A DNA stretch of 64,000 nt from Lepas anatifera (Eukaryota; Arthropoda; Thecostraca; Lepadidae), in NCBI GenBank assembly GCA_034440635.1, contig JAOTON010001574.1:934501-998500 (forward strand), given 5' to 3'. Position numbers and translations under genes: made by a program. Under the pieces are notes generated by a model. It did not search any database, was not told where the DNA came from, and was given only the letters and a program-made list of their open reading frames with translations. Shown piece after piece: positions 32,501 to 40,100 of the stretch (positions are counted from its first letter, which is position 1; the number at the start of each line of letters is the position of its first letter).

Positions 32501-33470
32501 TTCTTGTGCATTGCGTATTGTATTCTGACTTTGACCCTAAAAGTTTTTAAAGGCCGTAGAAAATATGCTGAGCTTCTTATAAGATTATAAATTGGTGTGC
32601 CTCAATATAGCATCTGACCTCAGTGGAAAGTGGACGAAACAGAAGATGGGCGAAAGCTGTGAATATTTAATGAAATCTTCTTTCGAAAAAACATAACGCA
32701 ATCTGCTCTTGATTAAGCTATCGTCATAGTAAGCTGCATTTTACAATATTGACCCAGTTCTAGCTTCCGTCAGCTCCCCGCTCCGCCCCGTTACCGGCCG
32801 CGACCTTGCTGCCGGGTCGCTGACCTAGCTCCGGGTCGGCAGCCGAAGCCGCCGGCTGAGGCCGTCTCGTTCGACGCGATGCGACGTCTGGTGCGCGCGC
32901 CGCCGGAGGAGCGGCGCGGGGAGGAGGAGGAGCGGCGGCAGGAGCTCACCGAGGCCTGCAGGAGCCTCAGTCTGCAGGCGCTGGCGCAGCGCAGCAACGC
33001 CGGGGTGAGCGCCTCCTCTGGGACTGGCGGTGTGGGATGAGCTCACAGCGGCCTTGGGATTGGTGAATGGAATGTGATAGAGTTCGACTGCCGCGATGTC
33101 CAGACCACGTAGGCGCGGTCGGGGCCAGGATAAGGTGGGATGACTGTCCCACTCCGGTGTCTAGAAGGGGGTTTCTAGGGTGGCCCACTCTCCACTTTTC
33201 CTACTTCTCTGACACATTTCCCCAGAATGATGTTACCATGTCGACCTATCTGATAAGCCGGCCCGACATAGTGTGGCGTGTTTCGTCACCGTTAGTTCCT
33301 GTGGCTACCGCCAGGTGGACTCGCTGCGGGTGAAGCTGGACGAGATATTCGCGGAGCTGGCGGCGGCTGAGGCGGCAGCGGCTGAGGCGGCCTGCGCGGC
33401 GCAAGATGGCGCTGTCTACACCCCGCCCACACTGCAGGAGATACGCTTCCCCGAGCTGTTCGTGTACTGA
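1..33470 (+). CDS. EFR3: EFR3 / rolling blackout homologue, C-terminal ten exons (5' partial)
   Basis: Ten coding exons join in frame: 1-120, 1434-1640, 2242-2375, 8828-9000, 9698-9929, 11815-11940, 16481-16671, 20297-20408, 32774 (or 32843)-33004, 33315-33470. The product aligns along its length with animal EFR3: LLMTHLD and GPSVLEIINSLL (helical repeats), FIMGKVP, NLATTFPLSFLDPL, IDRRGN, KCSRQD, the WQKRQSI stretch, and the final FPELFVY before the stop. Known of the family: EFR3 is a palmitoylated armadillo/HEAT-like rod on the inner face of the plasma membrane that recruits TTC7, FAM126 and PI4-kinase III-alpha to make PI4P; the fly gene (rolling blackout) is needed for synaptic vesicle traffic and phototransduction. 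The N-terminal palmitoylated Cys motif would lie before position 1. Oddities are a GC donor after exon 5, very long introns 3 and 8, and an Ala/Glu-rich C-terminal stretch that differs from vertebrate EFR3. Confidence 0.93.
121..1433 (+). other. EFR3 intron 1, nothing found
   Basis: Mostly AT-rich sequence. An imperfect inverted pair around GAGCCATAGACC (839-850) and GGTCTATGGCTC (863-874) forms a 12-bp stem. Frames at 211-414 and 869-1081 are unsupported. Confidence 0.5.
1434..1640 (+). CDS. EFR3: EFR3 exon b
   Basis: The acceptor is CGCCGCCAG|GTCC. The split Gly codon joins to the previous exon as V-G-P-S-V-L-E-I-I-N-S-L-L, the counterpart of VGPTVLE in vertebrate EFR3. A Ser/Gly/Thr-rich loop follows, then NYQEALINALGEFANNLPG. 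The donor is CCCG|GTGGGT, phase 1. Length is 207 bases. Confidence 0.92.
2242..2375 (+). CDS. EFR3: EFR3 exon c
   Basis: The acceptor is CGCTCTCAG|ATTACC. It encodes DYQKIEIMMFIMGKVP and, at its end, MLLRSLLK, the counterparts of the EVILFIMSKVP and MLLKSLLQ motifs of EFR3. It ends in phase 0 at CTCAAG|GTAGAC. Length is 134 bases. Confidence 0.92.
2645..3210. repeat. AGGTCA-rich stretch in EFR3 intron 3
   Basis: About ten exact AGGTCA/TGACCT hexamers, including a direct pair (CAGGTCAGGTCACC near 2655), GGTGACCTCTTAGAGGTCAT near 3003 and CAGGTCAGGTCATT near 3183. The stretch is preceded by TTAATCCTCGCCCGG at 2495, which resembles the left end of the element at 13481. It may be a diverged copy of that family; no right end was found. 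Confidence 0.5.
4690..4770 (+). mobile_element. Distant relative of the TA-flanked MITE (fragment)
   Basis: The stretch TAGAGCATACCGAGAAATTA... TTTGTCCGAGAACTC resembles the subterminal part of MITE copy 1 (TAGAGCATGCCGGAAAAC... TTTGTCTTGGAACTC). A similar TAGAGCATACCGAG occurs at 59346-59359, just right of copy 5, after AAAGGAAATATGGCACC. No termini could be fixed here. Confidence 0.4.
5889..5965 (+). repeat. CTATATAGTCC short repeat
   Basis: Five to six irregular copies of CTATATAGTCC(CG) within about 77 bases in EFR3 intron 3. TATA-like content is incidental to the repeat. Confidence 0.8.
6254..6515 (+). mobile_element. hAT-like GC-rich MITE, copy A (262 bp)
   Basis: The ends are CATACGCGGATCCAGG and CCTGGATCCGCCTGTG. 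They are flanked by 8-base duplications GTCCGGTC (6246-6253) and GTCCGGCC (6516-6523). The interior repeats a GGGGGCGCCA motif (CATTTCAGGGGGCGCC three times). The open frame through it (6244-6594) is explained by the repeat. Confidence 0.85.
8828..9000 (+). CDS. EFR3: EFR3 exon d
   Basis: The acceptor is TGACCTGCAG|GTGGGC. It encodes VGTKYTSLNLATTFPLSFLD and, further on, IRLVVQKILHTLIDRRGN, matching the FLDRLL and IDRHGN blocks of EFR3. It ends in phase 2; the donor CCGCG|GTCAGC is weak but gives the only junction that keeps the frame into the next exon (an Arg codon split CG|A). Confidence 0.9.
9495..9680 (+). mobile_element. tRNA-derived SINE, copy 1
   Basis: The head looks like a tRNA: an A-box-like TGGCTTAGTGG near 9504 and a B-box-like GGTTGAAGTCC at 9549-9559, inside a sequence resembling tRNA-Arg (TTCTAA anticodon-loop region, CCGGG...CCCGG T-arm). 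A non-tRNA body follows (ACCCTTCCAACAGGGTGAGA... CCCTGGCAG) and a tail of ATT repeats. The body and tail recur at 58758-58843. It ends about 17 bases before exon e of EFR3, very close to its splice acceptor. A true tRNA gene is unlikely because the acceptor stem does not pair and the 3' part runs into the SINE body. Confidence 0.75.
9698..9929 (+). CDS. EFR3: EFR3 exon e, followed by a GC donor
   Basis: The acceptor is CTACCTGCAG|ATTGG. It encodes LDASQLDLQVHKCSRQD (matching the KVDKCSRQD signature of EFR3) and a helix ending TLDMQ. The phase-0 junction to the next exon (EIALGSEM) requires the break at ATGCAG|GCGAGC, so the intron would be GC-AG. The next GT downstream (9969) gives phase 1 and breaks the frame. 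Length is 232 bases. Confidence 0.82.
11507..11704 (+). repeat. (CT)n microsatellite
   Basis: About 200 bases of nearly pure CT dinucleotides interrupted by CTTT, CTAT and CCC. It lies in EFR3 intron 5, roughly 110 bases before the exon f acceptor. The many open frames here (SLSLSL... or REREREG...) come from the repeat and are not genes. Confidence 0.97.
11815..11940 (+). CDS. EFR3: EFR3 exon f
   Basis: The acceptor is TTTGCAG|GAGATT. Its 42 codons run from EIALGSEMSQTQRINLHI through a Val/Ala/Ser helix to YQYVRQ. It aligns with the EFR3 block that ends VPAFCQHIHEVIETR. It ends in phase 0 at AGACAG|GTGAGC. Confidence 0.9.
12761..12804. repeat. 18-bp inverted repeat, 8-base loop
   Basis: CATGAGTAGTCCAATCAG at 12761-12778 faces CTGATTGGACTGCTCATG at 12787-12804 with one mismatch. 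It sits in EFR3 intron 6. Each arm carries a CCAAT/ATTGG core. The stem is too short for a standard microRNA precursor. Confidence 0.85.
13481..14504. mobile_element. Non-autonomous piggyBac-like element with AGGTCA array
   Basis: TTAA at 13477-13480 and 14505-14508 flank inverted ends. The left end starts CCCGCGCCCCACCGG; the right end, read inward, starts CCCTCGCCCCACCGG. Both ends carry a GGGGGCCATCGATGGCCCCC palindrome just inside (near 13522 and at 14470-14491). TTAA duplication and CCC ends are the piggyBac hallmark. No transposase is encoded. The interior holds about 18 exact AGGTCA/TGACCT hexamers between 13640 and 14355. The right boundary coincides with the insertion point of a TA-flanked MITE. 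Confidence 0.8.
14508..14958 (+). mobile_element. TA-flanked MITE, copy 1 (451 bp)
   Basis: The ends are AAGGGAATGTGGCACCTT and its inverse, flanked by TA (14506-14507, 14959-14960). It has a CRE (TGACGTCA, 14713-14720), a CCAAT core next to it and no coding frame. It inserted into the TTAA of the adjacent piggyBac-like element. I take this copy as the forward orientation; TA target and short TIRs suggest a Tc1/mariner-type mobiliser, which is inference. Confidence 0.88.
16481..16671 (+). CDS. EFR3: EFR3 exon g
   Basis: The acceptor is GTGACCAG|GTGGTG. It encodes VVAARRESAPHLLPDLTWHY, an acidic/proline linker, then LLLDQAVLTDVL and ends SNMMPR in phase 2. It matches the EFR3 region APYMLPEDVF through the loop before DRLSKRRS. 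The donor CCCAG|GTCAGA is the first of about 19 near-identical copies in the minisatellite that follows. Confidence 0.9.
16663..17340 (+). repeat. 33-bp minisatellite containing repeated 5' splice sites
   Basis: About 19-20 tandem units of 32-34 bases with consensus GCCCAGGTCAGAGGCCTGTG followed by ATGTTCTATATGGT. The first unit overlaps the last bases of EFR3 exon g and its donor. A block of five units is duplicated: 16971 onward and 17138 onward differ by 167 bases, five unit lengths. Each intact unit contains CCCAG|GTCAGA. A 224-codon open frame crosses the array but is explained by exon g plus the repeat. Confidence 0.93.
19340..20275 (+). repeat. Degenerate minisatellite before EFR3 exon h
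   Basis: Imperfect repeats of a motif like GTGACTGCCCGTTCCACGGTTTCCC, alternating with GGCTGCCTTTTCCTATT. The clearest units are at 20045-20272; looser ones begin near 19340. It ends about 22 bases before the exon h acceptor and supplies its pyrimidine tract. Confidence 0.7.
20297..20408 (+). CDS. EFR3: EFR3 exon h
   Basis: The acceptor is CCACCGCAG|CTCTGC. With the AG left by exon g it reads SSASAWQKRQSILQNSDRD and then NNITVEVDSMSSSIGLFK, the counterpart of DRLSKRRSIGETISLQVEVES in EFR3. It ends in phase 0 at TTCAAG|GTCAGT. Length is 112 bases. Confidence 0.9.
21155..21761. mobile_element. Non-autonomous hAT-like element (607 bp)
   Basis: It starts CAGTGGCGTAGCCAGGA and ends TTGGCTACGCCACTG, inverted ends. 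It is flanked by 8-base duplications GTGGACTG (21147-21154) and GTGAACTG (21762-21769), 7 of 8 identical. Eight-base duplications and CAG...CTG ends fit hAT. A 138-codon open frame inside (21349-21765) shows no transposase motif and is not called. Confidence 0.85.
25170..25500 (+). other. GC-rich block, possible unconfirmed exon
   Basis: A strongly GC-rich, CpG-rich stretch inside EFR3 intron 8. An acceptor-like CCCGTTGACAG (to 25205) and donor-like CGCCAG|GTGTGG (25296/25297) bound 91 bases. 91 is not a multiple of three, so its inclusion between EFR3 exons h and i would shift the frame. It may be an alternative exon, a regulatory CpG block or a repeat remnant; I cannot tell. Confidence 0.25.
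26650..26862 (+). mobile_element. hAT-like GC-rich MITE, degenerate copy
   Basis: Starts CAGGCGGATTCAGG and ends CCCCGGATCCGCC, with the same internal order as the copies at 6254 and 41160 (GGGGCACC..., GCATCCTG..., CACGTGCCCC). It is diverged and its target duplication is not clear. Confidence 0.65.
27315..27765 (-). mobile_element. TA-flanked MITE, copy 2 (451 bp)
   Basis: Same termini as 14508-14958 but inverted, with TA at 27313-27314 and 27766-27767. The right terminus has one change (CATTCTCTT). A CRE (TGACGTCA) is at 27551-27558. Confidence 0.88.
28468..28537 (+). repeat. CA/TA-rich microsatellite
   Basis: Alternating CACACA, CGCGCACA and CACATATATACACA within EFR3 intron 8. Confidence 0.9.
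29214..29601. mobile_element. TA-flanked inverted-repeat element (388 bp)
   Basis: Long inverted ends of about 48 bases: CAGCCCCCTGCAATTGAATC... on the left and ...GATTCAATTGCAGGGGGCTG on the right, reaching the GTTTTTGG/CCAAAAAC pair with a few mismatches. TA flanks both sides (29212-29213, 29602-29603). It has no coding capacity. A non-autonomous Tc1/mariner-type element is the likeliest class. Confidence 0.8.
30690..31425. repeat. 15/18-bp VNTR in EFR3 intron 8
   Basis: Tandem units of GCTGTACCCGCTGTGTTT and shorter variants (CTGTTCCCGCTGTGTTTG), with interspersed longer units: TATGGTTCCCCGTGGTCG in the left half, and GACGTTGACGGTGCTGTCC in the right half. All three plus frames and at least one minus frame are open through most of it, giving apparent proteins of AVPAVF or NTAGTA repeats. 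I call these artefacts of the repeat. Confidence 0.93.
32774..33004 (+). CDS. EFR3: EFR3 exon i
   Basis: It encodes a Pro/Arg-rich lead, then AEAVSFDAMRRLVRAPPEE, a run of Glu/Arg, and ACRSLSLQALAQRSNAG, matching the EEITYETLKKAI...RRRQVVEKFQ region of EFR3. The end is clear: GCCGGG|GTGAGC, phase 0. The start is less certain: TTCCGTCAG|CTC (32774) has the better pyrimidine tract, and TCGGCAG|CCG (32843) is also in frame and drops 23 poorly conserved residues. Confidence 0.82.
33315..33470 (+). CDS. EFR3: EFR3 exon j (last coding exon)
   Basis: The acceptor is CTACCGCCAG|GTGGAC. It encodes VDSLRVKLDEIFAEL, an Ala/Glu-rich stretch and finally YTPPTLQEIRFPELFVY before TGA (33468-33470). The C-terminus FPELFVY corresponds to FPDLCVY/FPxLxxY at the end of EFR3 proteins. 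Confidence 0.95.
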   Translation: MDSLRVKLDEIFAELAAAEAAAAEAACAAQDGAVYTPPTLQEIRFPELFVY

Positions 33471-36400
33471 GCCAGCTTCCCCGGAGGAATGGCAGCGAAC
33501 AAGGCTCGAGGATGGTCAGGATTCGCCACACCTCGACGAGCTGAGTCCATCTGTTCTTCTGGATAGCTCCCCGACTGGGGACGAGCGTTATACAGGGTAG
33601 ATGGGTTTGGTATTGAATATCCAGAACAGCTTCACCCGTTCCCCGTCCTGAATGTTTGGTTCCAATATGAAGCTATTCCCCTCCGGTGCTTGTGTATGCC
33701 AAAGGTGGTAAATGCGCCCTCAGACGGCTCGCCTTGAATTATACCTGTTTAGCTATGCAATGTGATTTACTAAGCCTCTAGTCTTCTTGTTGAACGAACA
33801 TCGTATGGAACTGCTTAGGTAGCTCTTGGGTCGCTCATAGTGGTGCATGGAAGGCGTTGCGAATTTCATGTTTTGTATCTTAGTTCTGAATGTCTTTATA
33901 TGATTAAACAAAACGTTTTTTATTTTTGTAATTGCATTCCCAAAAAAGCCGAGTTTGCCCTCCTCCCTCAAGGGCTCAGCGTAATTCCGCCCTATTTTTT
34001 TGCATTGGTATTCTCTACTCTTGTTTTCAGCAACACTACGAATCGAACGTGCTCGCTTGTTGCCGATGTCTGCTATGGCCTAGGTGCTGGGTGGGATAAT
34101 ATATTATATGTACGAACTTACTATCCAAAGTTCACGTCTTGCGAATCACATAACTCCTGTGAACGTCCCGTCAATGAGTGTGGTACTTGGCGTATCTCTA
34201 TGTACGTCTCGCATCTACAACAAACCTGTTATTTTGATTGACATTGCGGTAAAGAACATACAAAGGTATTTTTCTTTGGACGGTGGTAAGTATATTCATT
34301 TGAACCAGGAATGCTTTGGGAGCTATTGGTCACTTGTAACCGCTGTGGTTTCTCCATCTTCAGTATGTATGTGTTGGTGCAGCTTACACTGGAGCGCTAG
34401 GTTTTATTTAATCGGTCTGGTGAGGTTGACGGTCGGTACTCTCACTGCCCATTGCAGCAGTCTCTGGCCAGAGTTCGATACTACTCTGTGTCCAGGTGTA
34501 CCCTCTCTAGAGTATGCTGCCACTCTGTGTCCAAGTGTACCCGCTCCCAAACATGACGCCTCGCTAGGTATTCATATATCCGCCTGACTGAGATATGTAC
34601 AAGCTAATATATGACCCTGCGGACATGTCGACTGTTGGTCGTGTGGATGGTAGGAGGCGTTAAATTCGTTTGTAGTGAAGACTCAATAAGCCTGTGGTGG
34701 CTTCATCCCGATTTAGTGTGCCTGATCTTATTGTCAGGTTCCATTCCCCGATTTACTCCGCCCGTGCTGCTCTTACTCAAGCGTCATCGACAAAACTTAT
34801 ATTGGATATTGCTGTCAGTGAGCGCAAAAACACATATTCGTGTAATAGCACGTCAGACCGGTCTCCCAGAATCTTCACAAAAACTAGAAACGGTCACACA
34901 CGCCACTAAAGCGCTCCAGAGCTCCCAGGCTACAGCGGGGGCGTTTTTTGACTGACAGGTCATGCACCCCACCCTGCCCCGCACGTGACCTAGCCTGTCA
35001 CCGGGTTTTTAAGCCGGGGCCTTATCGCCGGTACATCAGGGTCACTGCCAAGCCGGCGTTTGCTGCATGCAACCCCTGCGGAACCGGCCGCCCCCCCGCC
35101 CGCCGCCCCGCCGTGTGGTCCGACATGGCGCGAGGTTAAGGGCCACTCTCTGAGATAACTCTTGCTGTCGACACCATTGCTAGAACTGGCCGTAATTGAA
35201 AACGCCGCATATCGGTTTAATACTGCTTTTCATTCTGCAGGGCTTAGTTTGGAAGATTCGCAATTCCTTATGTTCTACTTTTATGGGTTTTCGTTTGCTT
35301 TCACAGCTCCTCGTTTGCTAAGTTAAAATTACTATGGGACCAAGAGTAACATAACATGCTTTACATTTCTGGCCTGTGGTGAATAATACAACATTTGAGA
35401 ACACACAGAAATACATTCGGACTGCTGGAGATGGGCTTGACTCTGTATCTGGCCATCGAAATAGCCGCAAATTAACGCCTTCTCATGATAAAACTGCCCG
35501 TTATTTTCATTTTACGCTTCTCAACAGCCGACACACACCGACAGTAAGAGCAGACTCGTGCGTCGCTGTCACACGCCGGCCCTTCTCCAGCGCCAGTCTG
35601 GCGAGCCGTGTCGGAGTATCTCCCACAGCTCCTCTCGCGTCCTCCCGCCTCTGCCGGGCCAGTGTTCCACATCGGCAGTCGGCTCTGGTGCTTCTGTGCC
35701 CGTGTTACCGGCGCCCTGGAGGCTTCCGTCTACGCTGATGGCGTGCTATCGCCGGAAATCTCGTGTGGGCGTGGTCGGATCTCTAGCGGCACAATAACAC
35801 GAACCCAGGAATGGCACCGCCCCACAAAGCTATCATGCTGTGAAAACAAGCGGGTTCAGACGGACACGCTCCACTCCCCTGACTGAGCATTGGTGCCCCT
35901 GAAACGATGCTTCCTACCCCCCTCCCCAATAGGGAGTTCCCATATGAAAAAGTGGGAACCTGACACTGCGATCCAGCGCGCTCAGAAACATCACTCACCC
36001 TCCCTTCCGTTCCAATAAGGCATTTCGCCATCAGGCCAGCAGCATGTACTACTTTTGTTCGCATGGCCTCCCCCTACAGAAAATTCGGGATCCACTCATG
36101 GATCGGTTGTTGCGTTGACCGAACCTGTTGCTTGACAGATCGTCAGCATGATGAGTAGGCGAAATTGCCGTGTGCCCTTCAAGTGAAACGGAAACTGAAA
36201 ATGTTTTGTTTCAGGGGTGTAAGCTTTGTATATTTTTGTGACATGTATAATAGTGCCGAGCTCTGTCAGTTGGGTAGATGTTACTCCGCGTTAAGTCCTA
36301 GCATCGCCTGCTATTAAGTTATTTGCTAACTCCTCGGGGAGTCATTCAGATGTTACACCCACGCGGCAAAGTGCTGCTTTGTCCTCTTCGCCTCCGCTTC

Positions 36401-36532
36401 AGTCGCCTCCCAGGCGGTAGCACACCACCTGGTGCTCTTCTTTGTGCTGTCACTGCGACAAGACACAGCTGATAATCTGCAGTGCATACCTGGCGGATGG
36501 CTTCTGTAGACTTGTGGGAGCGGTTAGACTGT
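33471..36532 (+). other. EFR3 3' UTR and intergenic region
   Basis: The first plausible poly(A) signal after the EFR3 stop is ATTAAA at 33903-33908, followed by a T-rich stretch. This would give a 3' UTR of about 450 bases. The rest up to the minus-strand locus shows only small frames without support. The convergent gene ends at 36533; I see no clear AATAAA for it on the minus strand here. Confidence 0.45.
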
Positions 36533-37129
36533 TTATCTATGATTTGCTGCCACCGTTTTGTTGATGGTTGTTCGGCTAATAATTTTGAGAAGAGCCGCCG
36601 TGGCCTGGGCATCATCTATTGGCGTTGCTCCGCTACTGAGCGTTAGAGGGTCGGGTGTTTGTTGTACTGTAGACAGATGAGTCTTTTGAGATGGCTGATT
36701 TGTCGGAGGAGATACGATGGTCGGATTCTTGTTGATTGGTATCTTCGGTGTTCTGGTAGTGCGTGGCTGCTCTGAGTCCACAGACTCAGCTTGGGACTGG
36801 TCCCGGTTTCCTGCAGGTGCTGTGTGCCGGTGTCTACTCTTCAGAGCGGCGATGCTGGTTCCCGTGAGTTGCGTGATGGCGGGCCCACCATCTCTGGGAA
36901 CAAGCTTAATGCCTGCGATGTTACGGCGCCGCGAGCCTCTCTTCCTGGCTCTTCTCCTGCCTGCCCTCTTCCGTTGCCTGCGTGACACATCCTTTGGAGT
37001 TTTGTGCTTGACTCCTTTCCTCTCCCAGTTGTGGTACGGTGTGTTTGAGGCCGCTGCTGGCCTCTGAACCAGTTCGGGTTTTGCCTGATGCCTTCCTTCG
37101 GAGTGAGAACGACTCGTCTGTCGGGCCAT
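36533..37129 (-). CDS. Low-complexity protein, third frame (198 aa)
   Basis: It overlaps the end of the 820-codon frame by 209 bases and continues 388 bases beyond it. It has a very basic segment (RRQRKRAGRRRARKRGSRRR at about 50-70), then NIAGIKLVPRDGG and a Thr/Pro-rich tail ending IISRTTINKTVAANHR before TAG/TAA. It is in the same frame as the signal-peptide frame. It is the likely true C-terminus of the locus, but this is inference. Confidence 0.4.
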   Translation of the reverse strand: MARQTSRSHSEGRHQAKPELVQRPAAASNTPYHNWERKGVKHKTPKDVSRRQRKRAGRRRARKRGSRRRNIAGIKLVPRDGGPAITQLTGTSIAALKSRHRHTAPAGNRDQSQAESVDSEQPRTTRTPKIPINKNPTIVSPPTNQPSQKTHLSTVQQTPDPLTLSSGATPIDDAQATAALLKIISRTTINKTVAANHR

Positions 37130-40100
37130 CCAACCTCTCCGCTGGACCCTGAGCGCCCGCAGTGGTCACGCGCCCCTCCTGCTTGTCTAACACGGGAGGA
37201 CTTGGTCTTGATCTGGTATTCGTTTTCTGCAATTCAGTTGGAATTTCCGTAGTGACACGTGTTGTATCATTCGTTGTTTTTGATATTGTTGAGCGACGTC
37301 CGTCAATTTGCGACTTTTCTCGTAATGCTGCGCTCGTTGTTTTTGTTTGTGTCCTCGATAAAGGCGTTCCATACTGGAGGTCAGATGGATGTTTTGAGCT
37401 ATTGTCCATGGGTTGTACCGACCTCTCCGTGGTATGCCTTTTCGAGGGACGAAGAACTTGTTGTCTGGAGGAGTTCTGATCAGATTTTATGGCCGCACTT
37501 TCATCACCTTCCAATTTTCTGCCGTTCAGACGTGGCACGTCGGGAGGGATGCTGTGAGAAGTAGCTACACCTTCTGAAGGAAATATGGCAGTCTGTGACA
37601 GGGAAGTAGCTTTCACTGACAAGTCCAGTCCGCTCGCGGGAGAATCTGTCCGAGGTCGCTGCGAGGTCGGAACCGCCGTCGTTCTCCGCACTTTTTGTGA
37701 AGAAGTCGAGATGGTCGACGTCTCGTGCCACATGCGCTTATTCAAGTTATTTTGACCCTTTGTGATTGGTTTGTCGTCTGTATGTATATTGTCCTGCTTG
37801 TTTGCCTTTGCTCCACCAATTTTGAAGGAGTGAGACTGATCACCATCAGCTATTTTTCGTTTAAAAACGTCACTTTCATCTTGCTCTTGCTGCGTTTGGT
37901 CTGCCACTTCTTTAATAGCATGCACATCTTTGCTACGTATGAGAACATCCTGCGGCCTACCTCGGCTTGTGTTCTTTGCTTGGAACTTCCCTTCAACGGC
38001 GGTACCACGCGCTGCATTTTGTCCATGTGGAATGCTTTGAGTTCTTTGTGAAGGTCTGGTCTTTAAATCAGGTGTTTTCTTTGGGGCCGCACTGGGTTTG
38101 GCTTCGATTCTACTTTCAGCTGTATTGCCTTTTATTCTGTCGGGTTTCCTCTCTATAGTTTGCTTCCTTGATCTTGGAACCGTGCCTCTTTTGGCCTGGA
38201 CAGCTTCCACAGATATGCGCGGCCGCCTTGGGACATCCTCCTGCTGCTTAGGGTGCTGGTCGAGCTGTTTAGGCCTCTGAGTGCTCCTAATTCTTCGATT
38301 GATCTCAAGGGCAGAACCTGCCACCAAGTCTGAGAGCTTTTGCTTTCGATGCGTTGTCGTTTTTGGTTTTGGACTGGTCGAAGATGTGGTTGCGACCCTC
38401 GTTCGTGCCTTGATTGGAGCAGAGGAAGTTGGGTTTTTAAGGTCAGGTTCAACTGTTGTTGATAGTTCATAAATTTTTTCTTGCTCGTCCTCTAAGCTTT
38501 CTTTATTTCTCTGTCGGATTTCCTTCCATGTGTGAAAGTCGATAAATCGGGAGGCAGATCCTTTTCTCTTTGCCTTCCTTGTTGTGAGGATTGTTTTAGC
38601 ATCGACGTTTGCACTGAGAACATCATGCTGTTGAGAGGAGGCGGAAGTTTTGGCTGAACCTGCACTTGGTGAGTTTTTCCTTAACCTGAGCCGCTCTGAA
38701 ATACGTTGCTCCTGTGAATGATCACCTCGTTGTTGCTTAGTTTGGTGCTCGTGAACTTTAGTATCTGAATTTAGTCCCAAATCACGATCTCGTGTCCCAG
38801 TTCTGCGGAATGTTTGTGGTTCTTGGGATGTCTTGCGCTTCGCTTTTCTTGTCTCCGTATTTTTAGCGTTTCTCAGTGATTCTTTAGGATATGCAGTGTC
38901 CTGCAGCGGCTCCCGCGATTCGATCTCCGATTCTTCGCTGTCCGCACGTGAGCCGGAGTTCCGCGACCAGTCGGCTTCCGTTTCTGGCCCGCCATGTGGG
39001 CCACTCGGCCTTTGGAATGGTGGCTCATATTCTGGTGTGTCCTCTTCAATTTCGGGAGAATCTCGCATAAAGTTCGTGCGCGAGGCATCCAGCGGAGCTG
39101 AAACGCTCTCAACTGGTGTCAACGCTCCGATCTCGGATTCGGAGCTGGTAGTGGAGGGGTCGAGGCGGTCAGTTGGAAAGTCCGGTGAGTCTGTATCAAC
39201 GTGCAGCTCGTCCAGGTACTTCTGCGAGATCTGCCTCAGCTTCTCCTCCAGGTTCTGCAGCAAGGAACGCACCCGAGCTCTTCGGAGACGCTCTGCTATG
39301 TATTGGGCGCCGGTGCCGGGGGCGGGATCCCATTCATTGGGCAGCACCAGGGGCTCTGTCCTCTCCTGCGCAAGCTTCGACATTTCCTCCCCGAGTTCTA
39401 TGTTTTCATTTCACGGCAATGCCCCTCGTCTGTTCCGTCCAGTCTGGAGCTGCTGTCCCCTGTGTTCCTGGCATCCGATTCATATAGCGAATCGCTTTCC
39501 CATGTGACGCTTGTGCGTTCTTCACTTGGGATGTCGCCGTCCGTAGTGCTGATCGGCCCTGATCCTTCAAACCCGCTTCCACGTGAAACTTCACGGTCAG
39601 TTCCGTCCAAAATTTCCGAGCGGCCTTTGTGTTGAAGCTCAGCTGCTTCTTCGGCTTCACGATTTTCTTCGTACAAAAGTCTTCTCCTCGCTTGATCGAC
39701 AAGAGACTCAATCAGCTGGTTAACCACCTCCGGACTGTTCTGAGCGTTCAGCTCGATCTCAACTGGTTGAACTTCTCCTCTGCCGCGAGGATCCGGTTGT
39801 GGATCTCTCTCCCGGTAAACAGGTGGCGCCGCTGGAGTTGTCCTGCCCTCCCTCGGGAGTGGAGCACGTGTTGGTCGGATGTTCTCTGTATCAGAAGTTG
39901 AACCTGATGAAGACCGCTGTCGGGATTCGGTGGTGCCCCGTCGGAGTAAAGTCTCTAGCGCTCTACGGAGAACTTGAAAGGAAGATGGACCAGTGTCAGC
40001 CCATTGATCTGACCCATACGGTCTTTTGTCGGCGCGTTTTGGTAAATTATCGTCCAGTTCATGTTCGTCCCTTGCCTCATAGATCGCTTGTTTTTTCGCT

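Larger units (their letters stand above)
20409..32773 (+). other. EFR3 intron 8 (about 12.4 kb), no gene seen
   Basis: It contains a hAT-like MITE (21155-21761), a GC-rich block (25170-25500), a hAT-like GC-rich element (about 26650-26862), the TA-flanked MITE copy 2 (27315-27765), a CA-rich microsatellite (28468-28537), an inverted-repeat element (29214-29601) and a VNTR (30690-31425). No other convincing exon was found. The intron would be 69 bases longer if exon i starts at 32843. Confidence 0.65.

Noticed and set aside
38833..39635. Plus-strand frames of 144 and 224 codons across the minus-strand locus.
   Set aside because: They are shadows of the 820- and 459-codon minus-strand frames.
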